A stretch of DNA of 64,000 bases, taken from contig NZ_CP094326.1 in assembly GCF_022760175.1 (NCBI RefSeq), forward strand, positions 3,832,804-3,896,803. The letters are read 5' to 3'. Shown here one piece after another: positions 36,021-46,700 of the stretch; position 1 is the stretch's first letter; the number at the start of each line of letters is the position of its first letter. The notes beneath the pieces were generated by a model. The model did no database searches, was not told the DNA's origin, and saw nothing but the letters and a program-made list of their open reading frames with translations. This DNA is from Zhouia spongiae (GTDB lineage: Bacteria > Bacteroidota > Bacteroidia > Flavobacteriales > Flavobacteriaceae). The position numbers and the translations under genes were made by a program.

Positions 36021-36758
36021 TTATTCGTTATTCCAGCTTAAAAATGTACTTAAGAACAGCTCTTTTTTTCGGGAAGAAACCGGTACTTTTTTCCCGTTTT
36101 TTAAATGAATCACACCGGCTTTGTCATACTTATCTATAAATTTTAAGTTAACCATATACGATTGATGCGGACGTATAAAACTGGCTTTGGAAAGACGCTC
36201 TTCAAATTCTTTTAAGGTTTTTGAAACTACGTATTTTTTGTTGCCATTACAGTAAAAAGTAGTATAGCCCTTGTCTGATTCGCAAAAAAGTAATTCGTTT
36301 AAATCAATCACCTGAAAACTATCATGCAACGATAAAATTAACTTTGAATCTTCATTATTCCATACTTGTCTGGTAATTTGTACCTGTTCTCTTTGCTGCA
36401 TTAAGGATAGCTGTGTTACTTTTTGAAGTGCTATTTGCAGTTCATCCATATCAACAGGCTTTAGCAAATAATCGATCGCACCAATTTTTAAAGCACGCAA
36501 GGCATGTTCTTCATAAGCGGTTATAAAGATCACTTTAAAATGAAGGTTTTCGGTTTGTTCTAAAAAATCAAATCCGGTACCATCGGTAAGGTTGATATCC
36601 AAAAAAACCAACTCAGGGTTACAAGCATTGGCAACAACAACCGCATCCTTTACAGATTCGCATTCGCCCAGTACCGTTACTTCAGTATCTACCAGTTGCA
36701 GCAGGTTACGCAACCCTTTTCTAATGTACTCCTTATCTTCAATTATTAATGTCTTCAC
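36021..36758 (-). CDS. LytTR-family response regulator
   Basis: 245 residues: receiver domain 1-118 with Asp8, phospho-acceptor Asp54 (LVFLDINL) and Lys100 (YLLKPVD), and a LytTR DNA-binding domain at about 140-240 (LNELLFCESDKGYTTFYCNGNKKYVVSKTLKEFEERL; FIRPHQSYMVNLKFI). The ATG overlaps the end of the kinase gene by 20 nt, so the two are co-translated. The twin promoter segments P1/P2 nearby are candidate targets. Confidence 0.95.
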   Translation of the reverse strand: MKTLIIEDKEYIRKGLRNLLQLVDTEVTVLGECESVKDAVVVANACNPELVFLDINLTDGTGFDFLEQTENLHFKVIFITAYEEHALRALKIGAIDYLLKPVDMDELQIALQKVTQLSLMQQREQVQITRQVWNNEDSKLILSLHDSFQVIDLNELLFCESDKGYTTFYCNGNKKYVVSKTLKEFEERLSKASFIRPHQSYMVNLKFIDKYDKAGVIHLKNGKKVPVSSRKKELFLSTFLSWNNE

Positions 36759-38946
36759 TATTTTGTATTGTTATGTAAGGAATTGTCAATGTTACGATGG
36801 TTCCTTGTTCATTATATTTTTTTCTGTCTTCAACGGTAACAGCCCCCTTCTTTTTAAAATCTTTTGACAGTATTTGTAATCGTTCAGAAGTAATGGTCGT
36901 TGATAATGATTTTTTATCTCGATTTTTACCCTCGGTCAGGCAATCGATACCAACGCCGTTGTCGGTAATGATACAATTTAATTCTTCATTTGAGCAGGAA
37001 ATATCAATGTTAATGACTCTATTTCCTGTTAAACCTGCAAAAGCGTGTTCTATGGCGTTTTCAACAAAGGGCTGAATGAGCATTGGAGGAATCTTAAATC
37101 GTGAGGTATCCATAGTCTCTTCTACAGCAATAGTGTAGGTATACAATTCATTTTCTAAATTTTGAAGCGCTAAATAATTTTCAACAGCTACTAATTCTTG
37201 AGAAAGCAATACGGTTCGGTCTCTTGAATTTTCTAAAATAGTTCGAAGTAATTTTGAGAATTTTGATAGATAGGAAACGGACTTCTTTTCTTCTCTATTC
37301 AATATCATGCCTTGTAATACCGACAAGGAATTAAAAATAAAATGCGGCGTCATCTGTGAGCGTAACAGTTTTTGTTCTATGACCACATTTTGTGTTTTCG
37401 ATTTTTCGTTTCTTAGTTTTAAAAAGAAAATAATGGCTCCCAACATGAGCGTTGTAACTAAAAAACCAATAACACCAAGCAGTAAATTACGCTGCGACCT
37501 TTTTAAATTTTGGGAGGTGTCCAGTACTGTTTTCGTAAGTTTTAATTCCCGAATACTAGCAGAATCCAAGGCTTGTTTATATTTGTATTCGTATTCTAAC
37601 TGCGTGATCTTTTCAATATTTTCTTTATTGAAAATACTATCATTCAGCATTTTATATTGTTGAAAGTTTGTAAATGCCTTTTTGTAATCACCTGTGCTTT
37701 TATAAATTTCAGAGAGGATTTTTGTGGCCTTTTTTCGATTTTCCAACAGTTCTAGTTCTTCTGCAATTTTTTGGCCTTTTTGGGTGTGTAAAAGTGCTTT
37801 TTGATACTTTTTTTCGTGTAAATAAGTTTCTGCAATTCCTAGGAGACTAGCTGATAATATCCGTCTATTATTTGTTTCTTCACTAATTTCTTTTGCATTT
37901 ATATAATTTTTCCGCGCCGCTGATGTTTTGTTTTGTAATAAGTAAATGTTTCCAATATTAATATAAGATAAAGAAGAAAGTTTTAAGTCATTAACCTCTT
38001 GGCTGGCTTTAAGCGACATACCAAAATATTCAAGAGCCTTTGTAAACTCCTTTTTTTTCAAGTATATATTACCAATATTACTATTGTTTGCAGCTATAAG
38101 TTTTTTATTTCCGATTTTTGATAAAAAGACAAATGATTTTTTATGGTACTCCAATGCCTTGTCGTATTTTTTTATGGCAGTATAAGTGTCGCCTAAATTG
38201 TCCAGGACTTTTGCCATACCCAGTGTGTCGCCCATTTTTTCATCATAGGCTAAACTTTTATTGTAATTTTCAATAGCCAGAGGATAATTACCTTGCACCC
38301 TATACACAACTCCTAAATTGATATGAACAAAAGAAATACCATCTTCATCGTTCAGTATTTCACTTAAAATTAATGCTTCTTTATAGTTGGTAATGGCTTC
38401 ATTGTATCTCCCGATTTCAGAATATATATTTCCGGTATTTATCAAACAGGTTGCAATTTCCCTTTTGTTTCCTGATTCTTTATAAATTTCTAAAGCCTTT
38501 TTATAATTTTCCAATGCTTCATCATATTGCGATAAATCACAATTTGTGATGCCGAAAGCGATGTAAACATCTGCTATTCCTTTTTTATTTTGAATCGACT
38601 CATAATATCTTAGCGACTCTTTAAAAAAATTTAAACTTTCGTTATAATTTGATTTTATGTTTTCCAGTATTCCTTTCAGATAAAATACCCGTGCTTTTCC
38701 TTTTTCGTAATTTAAAGCATTGCTTAAGTCCTCGGCTTCTTTAAGATATAAGTTGGTTAACTTCATATCTCCCTGAAAATGAGCATATGCCAAATCATAC
38801 AATATATTTGCCCTTGTAGTATCATTTGCCTTATGATTTTCTAATTGAATTTTAAGGCTGTCTCTTTTTTGGACTTGAGCTTGTAGATTTATTACAAAAA
38901 ATAAAGAAACAAATAAAGGAAGAATATAATTGTTAATTGAAGTCAT
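36739..38946 (-). CDS. TPR-containing sensor histidine kinase (LytS/YehU type)
   Basis: 735 residues. Signal sequence to about residue 23 (LQAQ), about nine TPR units with a 40-residue period (about 45-440) in the periplasm, a coiled region, a transmembrane helix at 489-509, and a His_kinase domain with phospho-acceptor His535 (QMTPHFIFNSLSVLQ), followed by an HATPase domain (FVENAIEHAF; DNGVGID). Periplasmic TPR units suggest sensing of a protein or peptide. Partner of the overlapping LytTR regulator. Confidence 0.95.
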   Translation of the reverse strand: MTSINNYILPLFVSLFFVINLQAQVQKRDSLKIQLENHKANDTTRANILYDLAYAHFQGDMKLTNLYLKEAEDLSNALNYEKGKARVFYLKGILENIKSNYNESLNFFKESLRYYESIQNKKGIADVYIAFGITNCDLSQYDEALENYKKALEIYKESGNKREIATCLINTGNIYSEIGRYNEAITNYKEALILSEILNDEDGISFVHINLGVVYRVQGNYPLAIENYNKSLAYDEKMGDTLGMAKVLDNLGDTYTAIKKYDKALEYHKKSFVFLSKIGNKKLIAANNSNIGNIYLKKKEFTKALEYFGMSLKASQEVNDLKLSSLSYINIGNIYLLQNKTSAARKNYINAKEISEETNNRRILSASLLGIAETYLHEKKYQKALLHTQKGQKIAEELELLENRKKATKILSEIYKSTGDYKKAFTNFQQYKMLNDSIFNKENIEKITQLEYEYKYKQALDSASIRELKLTKTVLDTSQNLKRSQRNLLLGVIGFLVTTLMLGAIIFFLKLRNEKSKTQNVVIEQKLLRSQMTPHFIFNSLSVLQGMILNREEKKSVSYLSKFSKLLRTILENSRDRTVLLSQELVAVENYLALQNLENELYTYTIAVEETMDTSRFKIPPMLIQPFVENAIEHAFAGLTGNRVINIDISCSNEELNCIITDNGVGIDCLTEGKNRDKKSLSTTITSERLQILSKDFKKKGAVTVEDRKKYNEQGTIVTLTIPYITIQNSEDINN

Positions 38947-39041
38947 ACAATTTATGTAGATTTTTGGTACTGCTAATCTACAGTTTTTTGCATTAGGTTA
39001 GAACCATTTCTATCAATTATAGAGTTTAGGGGAATTAGAAA
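38947..39041. other. Upstream region of the kinase gene, no feature recognised
   Basis: Together with 39273-39546 this makes a 600-nt space without genes. It should hold the promoter of the kinase-regulator pair on the minus strand, but I see no convincing -7 box. The rest of the space is repeat copy C and one copy of a 59-bp direct repeat. Confidence 0.4.
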
Positions 39042-39272
39042 AGTAAACTACCTCGGGGCAAGCCCACGAGAGGGCCTAGCGTAAAGAAAAGGTCTGGCAG
39101 ACCTTTTTAGCAATGGAGCCAGCTGGTGCATGGCAAAACATTTCAACGCAAGCCCTGTAAAATTCCGTTCAGGAGGATTTCACTAGGGCAAGTCCTATGA
39201 AATTCCGTCAAGACTATTTCACAAGGACAAGCGTCGGAGCATTTAAATCTCGATGATCGAGTAAACATCATT
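39042..39272 (+). repeat. Dispersed hairpin repeat, copy C (expanded)
   Basis: Opposite orientation to copy B and close to it over its whole length: AGTAAACTACCTCGGGGC head, AAAAGGTCTGGCAGACCTTT hairpin, GCCAGCTGGT, GCATGGCAAAACATTT, then the central hairpin module twice in tandem (39149-39188 and 39189-39227, about 40 bp each), GCGTCGGAGCATTTAAAT, and closing palindrome CTCGATGATCGAG (39249-39261). Confidence 0.85.
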
Positions 39273-39358
39273 GGTATAAAACAGACCAACAAATGTATGC
39301 AACTCCCGGCCATAGCTTACAACCTTAAAAGTACCTGAAGGATATAGAGAAACACCTA

Positions 39359-39417
39359 AAAAGTGGAGTATCAAGCCTGCAAAGTATTTGTTTTTGTTTA
39401 AAAGTAACTATACAACA
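39359..39417 (+). repeat. 59-bp direct repeat, left copy
   Basis: Begins AAAAGTGGAGTATCAAGCCT and ends AAAAGTAACTATACAACA. It matches 41610-41668 with essentially one mismatch (A/G at the 28th base). The two copies bracket about 2.2 kb holding the DoxX, broken Crp and 169-residue genes. Confidence 0.8.
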
Positions 39418-39546
39418 CCATTTATACCTTTCAATTTTAGCTTACAACCAAAATTACAATACAAAATAAGAGTCCTTAATAGGGCTTATTCAGGTCTTGC
39501 TTTCATATCATCAGTGCTAACCCTTATCAGCCACCGCCATTTTTCT

Positions 39547-40002
39547 TTAAAAAATTCGGATTGAGCTAATATAAATCCAGGCAATGAATAAAAATTGCAA
39601 TGGAATTCTAAACCATAGATAGGAAAGACCATTCCCGTCAAATGTTCCCTTTTGATAATCTATATTATGAATCGAAGCATAAATATTCGCTGGTAACATC
39701 AACAATAGGAAAATAATTAAAGTCCATCCACTCATCACTTTTAATTTTGGGATAAACAACCCGATTGCTAAAAGAACTTCAAAAAGCCCTGTGAGATAAA
39801 CAAGGCTTGTTTTGAAAGGAACAAATTGTGGTATCATCATTGACATTCCTTTGGTAAAAGCAAAATGTCCAATTGCCGTAAAACATAACATTATTGACAT
39901 TGCTATTCTTGCTGATAAAGCAAAATTATACTCCTTAACCACAATTTTTGCCGCAAAAATTGCGATCACAAAACTTGATAAAAGTACTATTAATGGTTTC
40001 AT
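39547..40002 (-). CDS. DoxX-like membrane protein
   Basis: 151 residues with four to five helices. DoxX-type features: ARIAMSIMLCFTAIGHFAFTKGMSMMIPQFVPF and YLTGLFEVLLAIGLFIPKLK. Family members act in membrane redox or quinone-linked processes, but most are uncharacterised. 65 nt downstream of the broken Crp gene, which would be its natural regulator. Confidence 0.85.
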   Translation of the reverse strand: MKPLIVLLSSFVIAIFAAKIVVKEYNFALSARIAMSIMLCFTAIGHFAFTKGMSMMIPQFVPFKTSLVYLTGLFEVLLAIGLFIPKLKVMSGWTLIIFLLLMLPANIYASIHNIDYQKGTFDGNGLSYLWFRIPLQFLFIAWIYISSIRIF

Positions 40003-40067
40003 GCTGTCTTCTTCTTAATTCATTTACAAAGTTCATAAATGACTTTGGAGCTGACAATGAACCTAAG

Positions 40068-40634
40068 TTAAGTAATTCGTTTGCGTATCCTGCTTAAGGC
40101 TTGAGGTGTAACACCAATATATGACGCAATGTATTTTAATGGAACTTGCTTCAATAATTTTGGACGTTCCAAGAACAAGTCCGCATAACGTTCTTCTGCT
40201 GTTTTATTTAGTAAGGAAATTTCTCTTTTCGACTTTATTAAAAACATATTTTCTGCCATTCTTCTCCCTATTAAATTTCCGCTTTCGGTTTTTTTATAAA
40301 CCTCCTGAAGGTCTTCGAACGATATTCGCCACAAAGTTGTATTTGTCAACGTTTCAATTTAATAATGAGTGGGGGTTTGAGTAATAAAGGAATCATAAGC
40401 AGTTACAAATTCATTTTCAAATAAAAATCCAAAGGTTAATTCATTTTCTCCTTGTGGAATATAAAGTCTCACCATTCCTTCCGATATAAAAGACAGGTAA
40501 TTCTCTATCATTCCAATTTTTATTAGGGTTGAATTCTTATTTAATTTTTCCTTATGCATTTTTGAAGAAAAAAAGTCCCAATCAGAATTGTTCATTAGAT
40601 AAATATTGTTAATGAACTTTTTAATTTCTTCCAT
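40068..40634 (-). pseudogene. Crp/Fnr-type regulator interrupted by an in-frame stop
   Basis: Read as one frame the 189 codons give a full-length Crp-like regulator: cNMP-binding-like part (MEEIKKFINNIYLMNN to FITQTPTHY), then TAA at 40361-40359, then IETLTNTTLWRISFEDLQ through a winged-helix end (VPLKYIASYIGVTPQALSRIRKRI). The frame is unchanged across the stop, so a single substitution (AAA or CAA to TAA) is enough. The second part lacks a start except a Met 4 residues in. Likely a recent pseudogene; two-piece expression or a sequencing error are alternatives. Confidence 0.85.
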
Positions 40635-40726
40635 TCTACGATTTTTTTAGCTTGTGCCTAATGAAAAATACAAAAAGTGTTTTGATGTCATTTTATATAG
40701 TGTTATGTACTTTTGTTTCCTTTAAT

Positions 40727-41236
40727 TCACGGTAATGTTAGTCCGAGTTCATTTATTTCTTTGTCAATTTTTATCCATTCAACTCGTTTGTCAATATCCT
40801 TTTCTACCGGACTAACAATCATAAACAAGTTAGTCAGATAGATAACTTCGACAGTTCGTTTATTATATCCCAAAGCTCCAACATCTTGCATTTGAAACTC
40901 TACTTTCTTAAAGTCCAAATGTCCGTTTTGATAGAGCACTTTTTGTGTTTTCCAACTTCCCGAAGAAAATATTATTTTCATTGGTCCAATTATCAATATT
41001 CCAATTAATGTTAGAAACGGAACAACTGAACTAATGATTTTCCATTTGGTTTTTTTGAAACTAAATAAATTCCATATCAAGGTCAGAGGTGTCAAAATCA
41101 TAATTCCGAAATATGTAAACGATTTTATGACTTGACTTTTAATCTCAAAAGATGTCAGTCCGTCAAGTAAAAAAAGTCCAATTATCAAAATTAAAATTCC
41201 GTTTAAAAACCTTGATATGTATTCTTTATTCATCAT
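40727..41236 (-). CDS. Hypothetical membrane protein (169 aa)
   Basis: Three predicted helices (about 10-26, 37-58, 68-92) followed by a soluble tail of about 75 residues (VEKDIDKRVEWIKIDKEINELGLTL). No family recognised. Lies alone between the broken Crp gene and a gene-poor stretch. Confidence 0.6.
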   Translation of the reverse strand: MMNKEYISRFLNGILILIIGLFLLDGLTSFEIKSQVIKSFTYFGIMILTPLTLIWNLFSFKKTKWKIISSVVPFLTLIGILIIGPMKIIFSSGSWKTQKVLYQNGHLDFKKVEFQMQDVGALGYNKRTVEVIYLTNLFMIVSPVEKDIDKRVEWIKIDKEINELGLTLP

Positions 41237-41797
41237 TTATTAAATGTACCACAACAGTCTCGTATATGAAAAGCAGAGATTCTCACTCTAGCTTTTCAGT
41301 TTTACATTAACCATAAAGTTATGAAATTCATTTTCGTTTAGACACTTAGACCTCTGTTTTTTACATACCATGTGCCTGTTACACAAGTTAGCGAAAACCG
41401 ACACGGGATTGTTAATATCTTTTCATCAGATACTTACATTGGTAGTATACAAGTCAAAAACAATATCAGGAGAAACCATTCAATCAATTTCAGTTAAGCG
41501 AGCGCGTACCGAAAGGCAATTTTTACCGTCGTTTAAAAGAGGTAACAAACTTAGCGTGTCTATACCACTCACACATAATAGAGTACTCAGCCATAAAACG
41601 TACTACCATAAAAGTGGAGTATCAAGCCTGCAAAGTGTTTGTTTTTGTTTAAAAGTAACTATACAACAAATTTCACGACAACTCATTTATATTGTTTATA
41701 ATTTAAACAGAAACATAACTAATATGAACTATAGTTAGAAGAATGATAGGAGAACGGGATTGATCAAAAGCCTATCACCATAAGATTGATTCACATT
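41237..41797. other. 561-nt space without a gene
   Basis: Holds the right copy of the 59-bp direct repeat. A reading frame of 122 codons at 41370-41738 on the plus strand has no recognisable product and a poor start; I do not call it a gene. Confidence 0.5.
41610..41668 (+). repeat. 59-bp direct repeat, right copy
   Basis: Same orientation as 39359-39417, almost identical. The sequence on the far side of each copy differs, so the duplication is limited to this segment. Confidence 0.8.
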
Positions 41798-42094
41798 CTA
41801 TTTCTTCGTTGCTTTCTTCTTCTTATCTTTTAATTCCTCAATGTACTTATCTACATTAATTTCTAATTCAAATAAATTCACTTTTTTCAAGTTCAGGGCC
41901 TTGGCCATCAAAATCAATTTATCTAATGTAGGATTAGCTTCACCTCTCTCAACTGTTCCGATTAAATATTTAGTTAAACCTACATTACTATCAGCGAGTT
42001 CCTGTTGAGATATATGTTCCTTAACATAATCTTGACTTGGAACCTTTTCTCTTAATTTTAATAAATATTTACCTAGTCTCTCCTTTTCAGTCAC
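41798..42094 (-). CDS. XRE-type helix-turn-helix regulator
   Basis: 98 residues, one Cro/C1-type HTH (about 25-75: ISQQELADSNVGLTKYLIGTVERGEANPTLDKLILMAKALNL) and a Lys-rich end (DKKKKATKK). The type is common in Bacteroidota and in mobile elements. No neighbour is clearly its target. A strong palindrome 50-75 nt upstream of its start suggests autoregulation. Confidence 0.88.
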   Translation of the reverse strand: MTEKERLGKYLLKLREKVPSQDYVKEHISQQELADSNVGLTKYLIGTVERGEANPTLDKLILMAKALNLKKVNLFELEINVDKYIEELKDKKKKATKK

Positions 42095-43737
42095 CTTCTA
42101 TTTCTATTTAGTCACGTTAAATTTCCCACATATCTGTAAAAATTATGGTATGTTTTATCATACCGTAACAATTATTTTATTATATTTGTTGGGATTATAT
42201 ATTTTTGCGATTCTTCTGAAAGAAAAATATTAGAAGCAATTGCTTAGAGTCTCGAACTGAAAACTGGTAATTTTTATGGAAACGAGATGATAAGTAACTT
42301 TGCTCACGACCCGCGGCGTGGGCTCTGTTATCGTTTCCAAGGTATACCAGTACCTCAGTTCGGTAATTTGAGTTCCACGCCTATTTGTTTTTGGACACCA
42401 GGCTTTACTCATCTTTTTCTTGGCATAGTTTTCTTGATTTTCATGGGAGTTTTGCAACTATCGGGCAAACTGCCACGCTTTGTACCAAAGCTCGCAGAGA
42501 CGTTATATTAAAATAAGGAATTTAAATTATGAGTTATGAATTTTTATATTAAAGGCCTTTTCCTTTTTTCCATTGGCCAAAAAAAGAAAGTGCGAAACTT
42601 GTTTCAGACATAAAAACATTTGGGTTAGTGATTGCAAGGGTGGCAATATGGTTTGTTGGTAAAACCTCACAACAGGATTGCATATCCGGCTAACGTTTAT
42701 TTTAATTATTAGAAATAGTATGAAACACCAACCAAAACTCACTATGACCAGAGTATACGAAATACAGCTTACTGTTTTTTATATACTATTTAAAAAGAAA
42801 CCGAAGAACCCGGTTTAAGGTTCTATTTTGTTACAGGAGTGACGTTAGACTTTTAGGAAGGAGCTGTTTCCCATGATAAGATTCCTTTATTTCTTATCAG
42901 GTTGAGCATTGCTAAAATGGAAATATATTTTCATTGAAAGTGCAATGCGGAGCAAGTCCACCCCACCGGTACTTAAAAATTGTATAGCAGTTCTTTTTGG
43001 AAATGGTATATCTCCTGCAACAACTTACTACGCATTGTACACAGTATCCGGCTGTGAAGAATAATTGAAGCTTATAGATTTTGGTATAGCCTTTCTTTTT
43101 TATTCATGTTTTTGTTGAATGCTTTTTAAAGGAATTCATGATATGCTTCGCAATTCATTGATGAAAAAAGAATAGATGATAAAATATTTGAGTTAGTTGA
43201 TTGGGTAGTTATGTGACCTGTAGCCGGCTATAGTGATATACCGTACTACAGGTCTTTACCCTAAAAAGGGAACATCATACTGGCAGAGCATTTTTGGCCA
43301 GTACAGGTAGATTGCCATACTTCGACTATCGCTCAATACAGGCCAGGCTTTTACAAAGCCTTCACAAGGACGTTGACTTTTATTGTTATGGGAAATTAAA
43401 CTGCCATGAGCTGTGGCACGCGAGAATCCCATTTTCGATAAATCCGTTAAAATCAAACGTTGTTTAAGCCTGTTCCAAAAAACAGGTGAGTTCGTTTGAT
43501 TTAGAATTTATGAATCTAGTGAATCGTCGAACAACCAGGGCAGGCGTTTTTTCGTTCTTTTCTGGGCTATACAATTGCGAAGCACATCATGAGATCCGAT
43601 AAAAAACACCGAATAAAAAAAGAATAATTAATAAGCCGAATTGATATTCGGTTAAAAAGGCCCTCTGAATATTGTGGAAGGTATCGCAGAAGGCCATAGA
43701 TCAATTAAAACCAAGTTTAATTAAACCTTTCAAAATT
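42095..43737. other. 1.6-kb region without recognisable genes
   Basis: Short frames exist on both strands (e.g. 42230-42457 minus, 42287-42511 plus, 43256-43456 minus) but none has a recognised product, a good start or neighbours in an operon. The base composition is close to coding DNA in places (42290-42500, 43200-43460), so decayed genes are possible. The promoter of the SusC operon must lie at the right end. Confidence 0.45.
42143..42168. promoter_or_regulatory. Palindromic operator upstream of the XRE gene
   Basis: GGTATG-TTTTAT-CATACC is a perfect 6-bp inverted repeat (42147-42164), extended by TTA/TAA pairs on both sides with one mismatch. The position, 50-75 nt before the XRE start, suits an autoregulatory site. 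Confidence 0.5.
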
Positions 43738-46700
43738 ATGAAAAATAATGTTTTGAACAAGGGGCGGATACTGCTATTACTGGCATTATTCATAACCCTC
43801 ATGTTACTAACCTATTCCGCTTTTGGACAAAATACAAATAACCAGCAACATCAGATTCGGGGTGTAGTAACAGACTCTGAAGGAATTCCGGTTCCGGGAG
43901 TTCATGTTCTCATTTCTGGTACGCAAACCGGTACATTTACCGATAGTAATGGTACTTATAGCATTAGCCCCCACCCCACCGATGTTTTAATCTTTTCTTA
44001 TGTGGGATTTGATACGGTAGAAAAATCCATAGGAGGTCAAACAGAAATCAATGTCACCCTAAAGGAATCTGTCACTGATTTGGGAGCGGTAACCGTTAAT
44101 GCCGGATACTATACGGTATCAGAAAAAGAACGGACAGGGAGTATTAGCCGTATTACAGCTTCTGATATAGAGACACAACCAGTAATAAACCCTCTACAGG
44201 CACTACAGGGAAGGATGCCGGGGGTAATTGTTAGTCAGATAAGTAGTATTCCCGGAAGTACTTCGAGCATCCAAATCAGGGGGCAAAACAGTCTAAGGCC
44301 GGAAGGTAACTATCCTTTATACATCGTAGATGGGGTTCCGGTAAGTTCCGTGCCTGTTTCTGGAAGCGGATTCATGGCTCTTGGGGTTGACCCCCTGAAC
44401 AGCATTAACCTCTCTAATATTGAAAGTATAGAGGTGCTGAAAGATGCTGATGCTACCTCTATTTACGGTTCCAGAGGAGCCAACGGGGTGGTACTGATTA
44501 CTACTAAAAAGGGACGTGAAGGCAAAACCGCCCTAGATATTGGATTGTATACCGGTATGGGCAAAATTTCCAATACCATAAATACCTTAGATACCAACCA
44601 GTATTTGGAAATGCGAAAAGAAGCCTTTGCCAATGACGAGGCTACCCCAACCCAGTTCAATGCCCCTGACCTTCTGGTTTGGGATCAAAACCGTAATACT
44701 GATTGGCAAGAAAAGCTTTTGGGAAACACTTCCTATATAACGGATGTACAGGCCTCGGTTTCCGGAGGAGACACTCAAACATCCTTCCTTCTGGGTGGCG
44801 GCTTTCATAAAGAAGGTACGGTTTTTCCCGGTGATTTTAATTACCGGAAGGCAACAGGTTTTATAAACCTAAATCATTCTTCTTCCAACCACAGATTCAG
44901 GGTTAACTTTTCAGCAAATTACGGAGTTGATAGGAATCATTTATTTTACGACGGGCAGTTCGTTCAAAGAGCCGTACTGTTGGCTCCTAATGCGCCGGCA
45001 TTGTATGACCTGAACGGGCAGCTTAACTGGGAGGGTTCTACCTGGACAAACCCCTTAAGTTATCTGGAAAAAACACAAGAAACAAAAACCAATAATCTCA
45101 TTGCTAATGCTTCCCTTGCCTATGAGATTATCCCAAACCTTAACCTTAAAACCAGTTTCGGGTATACCAATCTGCACAGTGAAGAAATTTCCAAGGAGCC
45201 TTTGAGTTCTCGGAACCCAGCCTTATGGCAATACCTTTCCAATTCCTCCAGACATATTACCGGAAAACGGGAATCAATTATCCTGGAGCCTCAGCTGACC
45301 TATTCCTTACAAATGGGAAAAGGCAGCCTGAAAACCCTTCTAGGGATGAGCTATCAAAAGGCAACTAACCACCAGTTATACGCTATCGGTGTAGGGTATG
45401 CAGATGAAAGTTTAATTGGGAACCTGGCAACTGCCGATCGTGTAAACATCAGCTTGCAGGACGATATTGAATATAAATACCATGCCGCTTTCGGGCGCAT
45501 CGGGTTTGATTGGGCAAAAAAATACTTTTTGAACCTTACCGGGAGAAGGGATGGTTCTTCCCGTTTTGCAACTCAACATCGTTTTGCCAGTTTCGGAGCG
45601 GTAGGGGCTGCCTGGATCTTTTCCGAAGAGCCTTTTGTACGGAAAACACTTCCTTTTCTTAGTTTCGGTAAGATCAGGGGCAGTTATGGAACTACAGGGA
45701 ACGACCAGATAGCCGATTACGGCTACCTGGATATTTATGCCCCTACCCAGGGAAGCGGAGGCCTTTACCCTACCCAAATAGCCAATCCGGAATATTCATG
45801 GGAAGTGAACAAAAAATTGGAAATTGCCACCTCCCTAGGAGCTTTTGAGGATCGGGTAATGGTTTCAGGAGCCTGGTACCGCAACCGTTCTTCCAATCAG
45901 CTGGTGGGCTATTTCCTGCCGGCGATCACCGGTTTCACTTCCATTCAGGCCAACCTGCCAGCTAAGGTGGAGAACATAGGATGGGAAATTGAATTGTCCA
46001 CCCGGAATATCCGCAGCAGTACACTACAATGGGATACCTCAGTTAACATCACTTTTCCGAAAAACGAATTGGTATCATTTCCGGGGCTGGAACAATCCTC
46101 CTATGCCAATATCTATCGGGAAGGGGCTTCCCTAAATAGTTCCTTGTTATACCAGTCTTTGGGAGTGAATCCTGAGACCGGATTTTATGAGATTTTAGAT
46201 GCCAACAGTGATGGGAGCTATAATTCGGAGGATAAAATAATAGTAAAAGATTTTGGGCGTAAATATTACGGGGGCATAAATAACAATCTAACCCTTGGAG
46301 GCTTTACATTCAATTTCTTTATAGAATTTGTAAAGCAATTGGGAAGAAACCACCTAACTACTTTTCAGACCCCACCCGGTATGATGGGTTTTGTGGGGGG
46401 CAACCAACCCGTAGAGGTACGGGACCGGTGGCAACTACCCGGTGACTTTAGCAATACCCAAAAATTTTCGCAAGCCTTCGGTTATACACCCTATAACAGA
46501 ACAGCAAGTAGTGATCTGTCCGTTACGGATGCTTCCTATGTACGGCTAAAGACCCTTACTCTTTCCTATCAGCTGCCCCCCCGATTTATGTATAAAACAG
46601 GCATTGAATCGTGCCGTGTCTACCTGCATGCACAGAACCTTTTTACCATTACCAATTATAGTGGGTTTGATCCTGCCAACAACCGCGGGAGCCTGTTGGC

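Noticed and set aside
39359-41668. Direct repeats as attachment sites of a CTnDOT-type conjugative element
   Set aside because: The core GTAnnTTTGC is not present in the repeat and no integrase or transfer genes lie between the copies.
41370-41738. 122-codon plus-strand reading frame
   Set aside because: No recognisable product or convincing start, and it runs through the 59-bp direct repeat; read as chance.
42230-42511. Overlapping 75- and 74-codon frames on opposite strands
   Set aside because: Neither has a known motif or operon context, and they shadow each other.
43256-43456. 66-codon minus-strand frame
   Set aside because: No family, no regulatory context, isolated in gene-poor DNA.
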